A model generated the notes under the pieces. It had not been told where the DNA came from. It searched no databases and saw only the letters and a program-made list of their open reading frames with translations. The translations under genes were made by a program, and so were the position numbers. Below, piece after piece: positions 1 to 6,166 of a stretch of 64,000 nt of DNA. Position 1 is the first letter of the stretch. Each line of letters starts with the position of its first letter. Source of the stretch: Alkaliphilus sp. B6464 (GTDB taxonomy: Bacteria > Bacillota > Clostridia > Peptostreptococcales > Natronincolaceae); contig NZ_CP058557.1 in the NCBI RefSeq assembly GCF_018141165.1, positions 1,984,001 through 2,048,000 on the forward strand. The letters run 5' to 3'.

Positions 1-41
1 TAGAAAATTATCAACTAATGTTGGAATACAAAGGAGTTTAT

Positions 42-599
42 ATGAAAAACAAAAATTGGAAAGATATATCTTATTTAAATTATGGAAATGTTAAACAAAA
101 GAAGATTTATGAAATACTTATAAATACAAAGGTTTTAGATATATTAAATGATTATATACCTATATTGGTAGGAACAATACCTATAGAGATTGACATAGAA
201 AACAGTGATATAGACATAGTTTGTAAAGTTGATAATTTTGATGTGTTTGAGGAAGTATTAGTAAGTAATTTTAGAAAATATATAAACTTTAAAATTACAC
301 ATAAGGAAGATAAGGTGTTAGTATGCAGTTTTATAGTAAATGATATTCAGATAGAAATTTATGGCTCTAATGAAGATACAGATAAAACAAATGGATATAG
401 GCATATGATTATAGAAGATAGACTAATAAATTTGTATGGAGAGGCTTTTAAAAAAGAAATAATTAGTTTAAAGATTAAGGGCTTGAAAACAGAGCCAGCA
501 TTTGCAAAAGTATTAAATTTACAAGGCAACCCCTACGAACAATTATTAGTGCTTGAAATGTATAGTGATGAAGAATTATATAAGATGTATACTAAATAA
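42..599 (+). CDS. DUF4269 family protein, nucleotidyltransferase-like
   Basis: A soluble protein of 185 residues. I chose the ATG at 42 because an AAGGAG ribosome binding site (31-36) lies five bases ahead; an in-frame ATG at 18 has no such site. Gly44-Thr45 followed by Ser55-Asp56-x-Asp58 resembles the G-[ST]...D-x-D core of minimal nucleotidyltransferases. An Arg-His-Met segment in mid-protein and a C-terminal G-N-P-Y-E-Q-L-L segment are what I associate with the DUF4269 family. Substrate and pathway are unknown. A 12-bp hairpin terminator follows. It resembles the small nucleotide-enzyme genes of the 36-50 kb accessory array. Family assignment is by recall of the pattern. Confidence 0.75.
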   Translation: MKNKNWKDISYLNYGNVKQKKIYEILINTKVLDILNDYIPILVGTIPIEIDIENSDIDIVCKVDNFDVFEEVLVSNFRKYINFKITHKEDKVLVCSFIVNDIQIEIYGSNEDTDKTNGYRHMIIEDRLINLYGEAFKKEIISLKIKGLKTEPAFAKVLNLQGNPYEQLLVLEMYSDEELYKMYTK

Positions 600-636
600 T
601 AACCTAATATGTTTCGTAATCTTCCTAAATTGCAAT

Positions 637-668
637 AAATAAGATAGTCTAATTAAACTATCTTATTT
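637..668. terminator. Hairpin terminator after the DUF4269 gene
   Basis: Perfect 12-bp inverted repeat (637-648 with 657-668), loop of eight bases, A-rich on one side and T-rich on the other, so it could work in both directions. The stem is AT-rich and therefore moderate in strength. Confidence 0.6.
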
Positions 669-1006
669 AATGTACCAAATCAACAATTAAGTCTAACAGA
701 GCGAAAAATAAAAATCCCTTAATGGCTTCAACTATCATTTTTTGACTTTAATTAGTTGCGGATTACACACTTTTGACGATAGAGATTAAAGTCGACCTTA
801 ATATTTTTAGGTATATGCGGAAATGGCATTTTTAAATTTAATATAATGTAAATCTTACTATAGATTACCTAGGATTACCTTAGGTAATCTATAGTTTTTA
901 TTGCCGATTATCTGATTTGTATTTTGATTTTAACAAATTTTATTTTTGTATAAGTATTTACTATATGCGTAGAAACAATGTATCATAAAGCATTTTAGAG
1001 CCTATT
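669..1006. other. Non-coding stretch holding a 9-bp inverted repeat and a terminator
   Basis: I find no supportable gene here. GACTTTAAT (744-752) and ATTAAAGTC (785-793) form an inverted repeat around a 32-base spacer, and a strong hairpin lies at 857-895. With no intact gene ahead of that hairpin, the stretch probably held a gene that has been lost. Confidence 0.4.
857..899 (+). terminator. Strong intrinsic terminator without an obvious upstream gene
   Basis: Perfect 15-bp inverted repeat (857-871 with 881-895), nine-base loop, followed by TTTT on the plus strand. No intact plus-strand gene lies between 600 and 857, so it is either a relic or ends an unannotated transcript. Confidence 0.7.
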
Positions 1007-1165
1007 TTAAGGTTCTACTGGGTCTACTATTTTTGATAAATGAAAGTTAAGTTTAAATAAATCAATTTCATCTTTGCAGTTAGTACATTGAATAGATTTT
1101 ACTTTTTCAATAATCTCAAAATCTGAACATTTACAAGTTTGACATGCTAATATATACTTTGCCAT
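1007..1165 (-). CDS. 52-residue cysteine-rich (zinc-ribbon-like) small protein
   Basis: Short reading frame read on the minus strand from an ATG at 1165 with a good AAGGAGG ribosome binding site just ahead. The product has Cys8-x-x-Cys11-x-Cys13 and Cys27-x-x-Cys30, a spacing that fits a small zinc ribbon or rubredoxin-like knuckle, then a hydrophilic tail ending V-D-P-V-E-P. No membrane segment. I do not recognise a named family. Such mini zinc ribbons often bind nucleic acid or a protein partner, but nothing here shows which. The strong Shine-Dalgarno site and cysteine pattern make it a credible real gene. Confidence 0.6.
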   Translation of the reverse strand: MAKYILACQTCKCSDFEIIEKVKSIQCTNCKDEIDLFKLNFHLSKIVDPVEP

Positions 1166-1486
1166 CTGTTTGCATCCTCCTTACTTACTAGTTTACTTTA
1201 ATAATGTAACATTAGTTGTATATCTTTATGTTTACCCAGAAAGATGTTTGTAATGTAATAAAGTTTAGGATGAAGGCAACATAAATGCTGCATTGCAAGT
1301 TATTTTTCATAGAGCTATAAAAAGTCCAAATAACATTACCTTTGCCATATTCTCTATAGCGAACATGATATGTGCTATTGTCAAGCTAATATAATAATTA
1401 AGCAGAAGGTGGTAAAATTAATGTAAAAATAGAAAAAAGGATGGTTCTATGCCAACATTGTATTTAAAAGATTACAGGAAAATGAG

Positions 1487-1517
1487 AAAAATGACAATCA
1501 TATTGGTTGTCATTTTT
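1487..1517. terminator. Hairpin terminator, bidirectional in shape
   Basis: 11-bp perfect stem (1487-1497 with 1507-1517), nine-base loop, A-run on the left and T-run on the right. It lies at the 3' side of the broken minus-strand reading frame at 1518-1661. Confidence 0.55.
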
Positions 1518-1661
1518 GATTTTCTTAATATCTTCTATCATTGTTTCGACTTCTTGAGGAGTTAAACATTTTTCCTTGGTTCACTTAGCAAGAGTTATAT
1601 ATTCAACACCGATTCCTCTTAACTCAACAGGTATCTGCTCTTCTTTTAATTTATGTGTATG
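1518..1661 (-). pseudogene. Remnant of an unrecognised gene with an in-frame TGA
   Basis: Minus-strand translation gives a protein-like segment (P-V-E-L-R-G-I-G-V-E-Y-I-T-L-A-K, stop, T-K-E-K, then T-P-Q-E-V-E-T-M-I-E-D-I). A single TGA interrupts it where the surrounding composition would suit a Trp codon. No start codon or ribosome binding site is apparent. I do not recognise the family. I call it a relic because amino-acid usage on both sides of the stop looks coding-like. Confidence 0.35.
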
Positions 1662-1747
1662 TCAAATCAAATATATGCAATAGATAGCAACATGCTAATG
1701 AATAGTACAATCTAGCAGATTCATATGTTTTAATAGGGGGTGCTAAT

Positions 1748-1921
1748 ATGCAAGAAATTAATGTAAGGATCATACCGGGAGAGCATGATGTCGAAGTATT
1801 AAAAGCGATGGCTATGGCTGATTTTATTGAAAGACAAGTAGCGCACTTAGATTTAGAAAATAAGCTTCAAGTATATAAAAGCTTACTAGAAGATTTAGAA
1901 AGAAAGGATGGGAATAACTAA
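1748..1921 (+). CDS. Small acidic helical protein, 57 residues
   Basis: ATG at 1748 with a G-rich GGGGG site eight bases ahead. The protein is mostly predicted helix, rich in Glu/Asp/Lys, with the motif I-I-P-G-E-H-D-V-E-V-L-K near the N-terminus, and no cysteines or membrane segment. Its TAA overlaps the ATG of the next small frame (TAATG), which suggests translational coupling. The layout of two tiny coupled frames followed by a broken XRE regulator resembles small phage or plasmid gene clusters, but I recognise no family. Confidence 0.45.
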   Translation: MQEINVRIIPGEHDVEVLKAMAMADFIERQVAHLDLENKLQVYKSLLEDLERKDGNN

Positions 1922-2022
1922 TGTTTAAGCTATTACTTGAACTAAAGAGATTAATTAGAAACAAGAATGGAGGTATATTGTCTGATTTTGAGATAAGAAA
2001 GTGTTTAGGTGAGAAGTATTAA
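1921..2022 (+). CDS. 33-residue basic small protein, coupled to the preceding frame
   Basis: The ATG overlaps the upstream stop. The 33-residue product is basic (many Lys/Arg) with one Cys and begins M-F-K-L-L-L-E-L-K-R. There is no ribosome binding site of its own beyond AAAGGATGGG inside the upstream frame, which fits coupled translation. Function unknown; it could be a chance frame. Confidence 0.35.
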   Translation: MFKLLLELKRLIRNKNGGILSDFEIRKCLGEKY

Positions 2023-2104
2023 TCGTTTATTATATTGTACTACACAAAATGGAAATCTAAGCAAAAGTTGACGAATTGGAAATTAGAAAGGAGATTTTTT
2101 AAAA

Positions 2105-2359
2105 ATGTACATCGGATAAGTTTTACGAGACGTAAGGGTAGAAAAAGGAATTTTAATTACACAGTTAGAGGACAAGCTATATCTTACAAAATCGGCAGTC
2201 AGTAGGCTAGAGACTGGTAAGAGTCAACTAAATGATATGGGGGTAATCGTTCGCTGGGCAGAAGCTTTGCAAAGTAAATAAGCACTAAAGAGCACTTGCG
2301 ACATGTGCCATGTTTTTACAGCGATGTGTGGACGTGAATTTTATGATTGTAAAAGATAA
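2105..2359 (+). pseudogene. Broken XRE-family helix-turn-helix regulator
   Basis: From an ATG at 2105 (AAGGAGA site ahead) the frame reads M-Y-I-G, then TAA, then a typical HTH_3/XRE body: V-L-R-D-V-R-V-E-K-G, then L-T-K-S-A-V-S-R-L-E-T-G-K (recognition helix), then V-I-V-R-W-A-E-A-L. A second in-frame TAA at 2279-2281 is followed, still in frame, by a Cys-containing tail (C-D-M-C ... C-G-R ... Y-D-C-K-R) to a TAA at 2357. Both stops differ from CAA (Gln) by one base. Family knowledge: such proteins bind DNA as repressors in phage and plasmid modules. The gene is inactive unless the stops are read through. Confidence 0.65.
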
Positions 2360-2375
2360 AGGGAGCATAATTGGG

Positions 2376-2403
2376 GTAGGGCTTAGGCTCTATCTTTTTT
2401 TTA
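2376..2403 (+). terminator. Terminator, GGCTTAGGCT type
   Basis: Stem TAGGGC/GCTCTA with TTAG loop (one G-T pair), then a long T-run. It closely resembles the hairpin at 2757-2778, which has the same loop and core. Confidence 0.65.
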
Positions 2404-2417
2404 TTTTTACGCAGATA

Positions 2418-2448
2418 TATCACAATTTATATGAAATTTCATAGTATA
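2418..2448 (+). promoter_or_regulatory. Sigma-K/sigma-E-like promoter for the small membrane protein
   Basis: TATCACA (2418-2424), 15 bases, CATAGTATA (2440-2448). This fits the mother-cell sigma-K pattern AC-N16/17-CATANNNTA. The same element with identical spacing stands before the related gene at 16784. Promoter activity is inferred. Confidence 0.55.
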
Positions 2449-2531
2449 TATTACAGCTAAGTATACTCCTAAAAGATAAACTAAGTTGTGTATTTAGCAG
2501 TACTTAAAATAAGAAAAGGTAGGTGTCATAA

Positions 2532-2735
2532 ATGAGCGAAATTCTTGGAAAGGGTGGAGGTTGCGGCGGTGGTTTTTTTGGAAATCGAAGTAGCTTACTT
2601 TTCTTCTTTTTGATCTTAGTAATAATTTTCTGTAACTGTGGTCTTTTTGCAGAATCTGGAGATAGTTTACTATTCTTCTTCCTACTACTTGTTGTACTAT
2701 TTTGTAGTTGTGGACGTGGCTTTTTCTTTAACTAA
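2532..2735 (+). CDS. Small Gly/Cys/Phe-rich two-segment membrane protein (spore-associated type)
   Basis: 67 residues. A Gly-Cys-rich head (G-K-G-G-G-C-G-G-G-F-F) is followed by two near-copies of one hydrophobic segment: S-L-L-F-F-F-L-I-L-V then F-C-N-C-G, and S-L-L-F-F-F-L-L-L-V then F-C-S-C-G. Each copy could span the membrane. The protein at 16784 has the same two-repeat design. Small Gly-rich hydrophobic proteins of the YjcZ type are common in spore formers and often made in the mother cell. Here a sigma-K-like promoter and a terminator (2757) frame it as a single gene. The ribosome binding site is AAAGGTAGG. Exact function unknown. Confidence 0.65.
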   Translation: MSEILGKGGGCGGGFFGNRSSLLFFFLILVIIFCNCGLFAESGDSLLFFFLLLVVLFCSCGRGFFFN

Positions 2736-2756
2736 ATAGATAGACTAACAGAATTA

Positions 2757-2783
2757 GGGTAGAGCTTAGGCTTTACCCACTTT
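2757..2783 (+). terminator. Terminator of the small membrane protein gene
   Basis: 9-bp stem GGGTAGAGC/GCTTTACCC with TTAG loop (one G-T pair), followed by a short T-rich tail. Sister of the hairpin at 2376. Confidence 0.65.
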
Positions 2784-2836
2784 TCTATTTCATGTTTAAA
2801 ATAAACATTAATATTTTTAACTTAAATTTTTAGTAG

Positions 2837-3454
2837 TCATTTAATGTATATCACATCTGATATATCGTGAGTTACCATTATGGCTGTCTTTTTTTCTCTA
2901 CGTAAAATGTTAGTAATATCGTCACTAACAGCAAGTCTATTCTGATAATCTAATGCGGAAAAGGGTTCGTCCAATAGCAATAAATTTGGTTCAATTGCTA
3001 GAGTTCTAATTAATGCAACTCTTTGCCTCATTCCACCAGATAACTGATTGGGATAATGATCTTTAAAATCAGCTAATCCATAAGTATCAAGTAGTGATGT
3101 AACACGCTTTATTGACTCATCATTTACTTTATTTTGGATTTCTAATCCAATCATTACATTTTCAATAATAGTTCGCCAAGGGAATAGATGATCATTTTGA
3201 AACATATATCCAATACTCTTGTTTGTTCCATCTATCTTATTACCATCAATAAATACTTCGCCCGAACTAGGCTTTATTAATCCGGCAATTATAGATAAAA
3301 TCGTTGACTTACCGCAACCACTGGGACCTACGATAACAAGGATTTCGCCCTTATTAACATCGAAAGTAAGGTCATCAAGTGCTTTTGTTTCTCCGTCCAA
3401 AGTGTGATAGATTTTAGATACATTTCTTATTTCAACAAATTTTCCATTGTTCAT
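2837..3454 (-). CDS. ABC transporter ATP-binding protein, C-terminally short, partnerless
   Basis: Nucleotide-binding subunit of the nitrate/sulfonate/taurine/thiamine-precursor type (SsuB/TauB-like). I chose the ATG at 3454 because an AGAGGAGG site precedes it; a longer frame to 3481 lacks one. All NBD motifs are present in order: Walker A (G-P-S-G-C-G-K-S), Q-loop (Y-M-F-Q), signature (L-S-G-G-M-R-Q-R), Walker B (L-L-L-L-D-E-P-F) and H-loop (V-T-H-D). The protein stops nine residues after the H-loop at 205 residues, whereas family members usually run to about 250. No permease or binding-protein gene is adjacent. It is probably a remnant of a three-gene importer. Confidence 0.8.
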   Translation of the reverse strand: MNNGKFVEIRNVSKIYHTLDGETKALDDLTFDVNKGEILVIVGPSGCGKSTILSIIAGLIKPSSGEVFIDGNKIDGTNKSIGYMFQNDHLFPWRTIIENVMIGLEIQNKVNDESIKRVTSLLDTYGLADFKDHYPNQLSGGMRQRVALIRTLAIEPNLLLLDEPFSALDYQNRLAVSDDITNILRREKKTAIMVTHDISDVIYIK

Positions 3455-3940
3455 GTAGTTACCTCCTCTAGACAATATCAATGCATAGTAAATCTATATG
3501 CTATATAATATGAATAGGGAGATATTGTGTTCCTCTCTACTATTCTTCATTAAACAATTGGTATAGTTCCATAATATCCCTTCATCAATTGATATACAAA
3601 TACAAGTATTGAGACTAGGTACTAATACTTGGTAATGTTATTATATACTATTGTTTTATTTTGTAAATATTATTTTAGTATTAAAACCTACATAAGTTAA
3701 ATACCATCCTACAAAATACATATAAATATATGTAAAATATTTCTATAATTACAGGAATATATAATTTATTGTCGAATACTTATACCATCTATATAGAATA
3801 TATAATAAAGACTTCTACAAAATCTTTTAAATCAATGAAGCCTTCATTGTAGTTAATTTTATGAAAAGTGTATATTAATAAAATTTATACTTGTATATGC
3901 ATTATAAAGAAATTAGTCATTTTATAGGGAGGAATTAAAA
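3455..3940. other. Long AT-rich intergenic region upstream of the PAS kinase
   Basis: 486 bases between two divergent genes with no supportable reading frame. The distinct element is the sigma-H-like promoter at 3753-3777. The rest is A/T-rich and could hold the promoter of the ABC gene on the minus strand, which I cannot place with confidence. Confidence 0.5.
3753..3777 (+). promoter_or_regulatory. Sigma-H-like promoter of the orphan PAS kinase
   Basis: AGGAATA (3753-3759), 11 bases, GTCGAAT (3771-3777) matches the sigma-H pattern AGGAWWW-N11/12-RNNGAAT exactly. The -10 half also contains TGTCGAA (3770-3776), the consensus Spo0A box. Either reading ties the kinase to the sporulation/transition state. 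Confidence 0.6.
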
Positions 3941-5638
3941 ATGCTAGTCACAGGGGGACAAAGCGATTATAGTGAAGACACCACAGTGCATAGCTGCAAT
4001 ACAGCTAGATTATTAAGTAGTTACCTTAATGATAAAGAAAATGGAACATGTGAAACAGATAGTTGGCATTTTAGTAATGGGGATTTAATTATGATAATAT
4101 TTGAAGCAACTACTAGAAAAATTGTTAGTGTTAACGATGCTGCCTGTAAATTTTATGGCTACAGCAAGGAAGAATTTTTATCTAAATGTATTAATGATAT
4201 TAACACTTCAACATATGAAGAAATAGGTGATAGAATTGAAAAGACAAGAAATAATATAGAAAAAAGATTTACTACGCAGCATAGAGTCGCTAGTGGAAAG
4301 GTTAAGGATATCGAGGTTTTCAGTAATCCATTTACACTAAATGATCAAGAATTAATTCACAATATAGTGTTTGACATTACAAAGAGGATACAATACGAAA
4401 AAGAGCTAATGGAAAGTAAGGAAAGATATAAAAGATTAGTGCAACTATCTCCTTATGCTATTATGGTGCATACAGGTGATAGATTTATCTTTGTAAATAA
4501 AGCTGGAGCTAATTTATTTGAAGTATCTAATAGAAAGCAATTAATTGGAGTATCTATCAAGGATTTTATTCATGAAGACTTTAAGGATGTTATAATAAAA
4601 AAAATTGATAAAATAAAAAAGTCAAAGGAGAAAGTATTAGAGAAGGAAATTAAAATTGTAACCACCACTGGAAAGGTGGTAGATGTTAGTATGAACTTAA
4701 GCCTTATACAATATGATGGCGAAGAGGTTATAATGACAATTTTGACAGATATTACAGAGCGAAAAGAAAAGGAAAGGCTTTTAAAAAAGGCTGAAGAGGA
4801 CAAAGAAAAGATGAATGAAATGATGGAATATGATAAATTAAGGACTGAATTCTTTGCTAATATATCTCACGAACTTAGAACGCCGATTAATGTAATTTTA
4901 GGTTCACTGCAGTTAGTAGATAAATATGAGGATGAATTTATCTTAAATCCGCATAAATTAAAGAAACTAGTCGGAACTATGAAACAAAATTGTTTTAGGC
5001 TTTTAAGATTAATAAACAACTTAATAGATATTACAAAAATTGATTCGGGATTTTTTACATTAACCCTACAAAATGTTGATATAGTAAAAGTTATAGAGGA
5101 CATAGTACTATCGGTGGCCAACTATTATACTGGGAATATAGGAGTAGAAATAATATTTGATACTGACATAGAAGAAAAGATAATGGGTTTTGATCCGGAT
5201 AAGTTAGAAAGAATTATGTTGAATCTTTTATCTAATGCTTTAAAGTTTACAGATAAAGGAGATAAAATAGAGGTTTATGTATATGATAAAAAGGACAAAC
5301 TAATGATTTCCGTTAAGGATACGGGAACAGGAATTCCAGAAGAAAAATTAGATATCATATTTGATCGTTTTAGACAAGCAGACAAGTCCTTAACTAGAAA
5401 TCATGAGGGAAGTGGTATTGGTTTATCTCTAGTAAAATCCTTTGTAGAGATGCATGGCGGCAGCGTTAGTGTTAAAAGTGAATATGGTAAGGGCAGTGAA
5501 TTTATTATAGAAATGCCAGCAAAACTAGTTTCTGATTCTAATAATAGAAAAGATTTTGGAATGATGAGCCAAGATAATAAAAATATAAAGAGACACGTAG
5601 AACGAATTAATATTGAATTCTCTGATATTTATACATAG
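3941..5638 (+). CDS. Orphan cytosolic PAS-PAS sensor histidine kinase
   Basis: 565 residues with no membrane segment. PAS domain 1 spans about residues 45-150 (V-N-D-A-A-C-K-F-Y-G-Y) and PAS 2 about 163-275 (F-V-N-K-A-G-A-N-L-F), each followed by a PAC-type segment. A short coiled coil leads to the HisKA H-box with phospho-acceptor His310 (S-H-E-L-R-T-P). The ATPase domain has the N-box (N-L-L-S-N-A-L-K-F, near 428-436), G1 (D-T-G-T-G, 460-464) and G2 (G-S-G-I-G, 490-494). No response regulator lies nearby. In clostridia, orphan kinases of this kind can phosphorylate Spo0A directly, and the sigma-H-like promoter recalls kinA. Ligand unknown. The ribosome binding site is AGGGAGGA. Confidence 0.88.
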   Translation: MLVTGGQSDYSEDTTVHSCNTARLLSSYLNDKENGTCETDSWHFSNGDLIMIIFEATTRKIVSVNDAACKFYGYSKEEFLSKCINDINTSTYEEIGDRIEKTRNNIEKRFTTQHRVASGKVKDIEVFSNPFTLNDQELIHNIVFDITKRIQYEKELMESKERYKRLVQLSPYAIMVHTGDRFIFVNKAGANLFEVSNRKQLIGVSIKDFIHEDFKDVIIKKIDKIKKSKEKVLEKEIKIVTTTGKVVDVSMNLSLIQYDGEEVIMTILTDITERKEKERLLKKAEEDKEKMNEMMEYDKLRTEFFANISHELRTPINVILGSLQLVDKYEDEFILNPHKLKKLVGTMKQNCFRLLRLINNLIDITKIDSGFFTLTLQNVDIVKVIEDIVLSVANYYTGNIGVEIIFDTDIEEKIMGFDPDKLERIMLNLLSNALKFTDKGDKIEVYVYDKKDKLMISVKDTGTGIPEEKLDIIFDRFRQADKSLTRNHEGSGIGLSLVKSFVEMHGGSVSVKSEYGKGSEFIIEMPAKLVSDSNNRKDFGMMSQDNKNIKRHVERINIEFSDIYT

Positions 5639-5652
5639 AACATAACAGGAGA

Positions 5653-5680
5653 AGAACCTTTTAAAAAGGGGTTCTTTTTT
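5653..5680 (+). terminator. Terminator of the PAS kinase gene
   Basis: Stem AGAACC/GGTTCT extended by G-T and A-T pairs, followed by six T, 15 bases after the stop codon. Confidence 0.8.
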
Positions 5681-5959
5681 ATATGTTTAACCTATAGTCT
5701 AGAGGGTAAAAAGCTTATAATTATACACTATAATCATATAAATAGCAAAAAAAGAACATATGTTTGAAAAATTGGGTAATAAATGGTAATATGGTAATAT
5801 GGTAATGTAGAGCTAATAGGAATTTGCAGACTCTTTTAACCTAAATTTATTAAATCTTATTTTAGAGTTAACATTTATAGGCTTATATTTGAACTGGTCT
5901 TTGGTTACGGAATATGCGATAAATTGGTAAAAATAAAAGACTAAAGGAGTTTGGACACA
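5681..5959. other. Intergenic region with a short tandem repeat
   Basis: No gene seen. The notable element is the 8-bp tandem repeat at 5783-5806. The promoter of the Spo0E-like gene should lie here; I cannot place it firmly. Confidence 0.4.
5783..5806 (+). repeat. Three tandem copies of an 8-bp unit
   Basis: ATGGTAAT repeated three times without gaps, preceded by a partial copy (GGTAAT, 5775-5780). Possibly a slippage-prone tract or repeated protein-binding half-sites upstream of the Spo0E-like gene. Confidence 0.8.
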
Positions 5960-6148
5960 ATGAAAACTAAAGAAAAAAGTAAAATCCAGTTAGATATATT
6001 AAAAGATGAATTACATAGAATGTTGGATGACAGTAATGGAATAATTACAGATGAGATAGTTAAAATTAGTCAAGTTTTAGATGAGATAATTATTCAAGAA
6101 ACAGAAAGATATAATTATGCTAAAAAAAATAATACCACTCATGAATGA
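5960..6148 (+). CDS. Spo0E-like aspartyl-phosphate phosphatase
   Basis: 62 residues, one short helical hairpin. The signature S-Q-V-L-D-E-I-I (residues 37-44) matches the S-Q-x-L-D-x-L-I motif of the Spo0E/YisI/YnzD family, which dephosphorylates Spo0A~P and delays sporulation. I chose the ATG at 5960 because AAAGGAG (5943-5949) sits ten bases ahead; an upstream in-frame TTG at 5951 lies too close to that site to be used. It stands 320 bases after the orphan PAS kinase, so a possible Spo0A kinase and phosphatase are neighbours. The stop overlaps a hairpin shared with the convergent antiporter gene. Confidence 0.8.
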   Translation: MKTKEKSKIQLDILKDELHRMLDDSNGIITDEIVKISQVLDEIIIQETERYNYAKKNNTTHE

Positions 6149-6156
6149 GAGGTATT
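6121..6156 (-). terminator. Hairpin between convergent Spo0E-like and antiporter genes
   Basis: AATACC-A-CTCAT with ATGAG-A-GGTATT (6131-6156), GA loop. Read on the minus strand it is followed by ATTATTTTTTTT, so it mainly ends the antiporter transcript. Confidence 0.65.
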
Positions 6157-6166
6157 GGGTTTAAAT

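Larger units (their letters stand above)
1166..1747. other. Gene-poor relic region
   Basis: No intact gene. It includes an open stretch of about 41 codons without a start (from 1269, plus strand, unrecognised), a hairpin at 1487-1517 and a broken minus-strand reading frame at 1518-1661. The mixture suggests decay of former accessory genes. Confidence 0.4.

Noticed and set aside
4867-5121. Long minus-strand frames inside the PAS kinase, antiporter, ATPase and other genes
   Set aside because: They overlap strongly supported genes, lack ribosome binding sites and have low-complexity or antisense-type composition.
5783-5806. Tandem 8-bp repeat as a possible CRISPR or iteron array
   Set aside because: Units are too short and have no spacers; only three copies and no replication or cas gene nearby.
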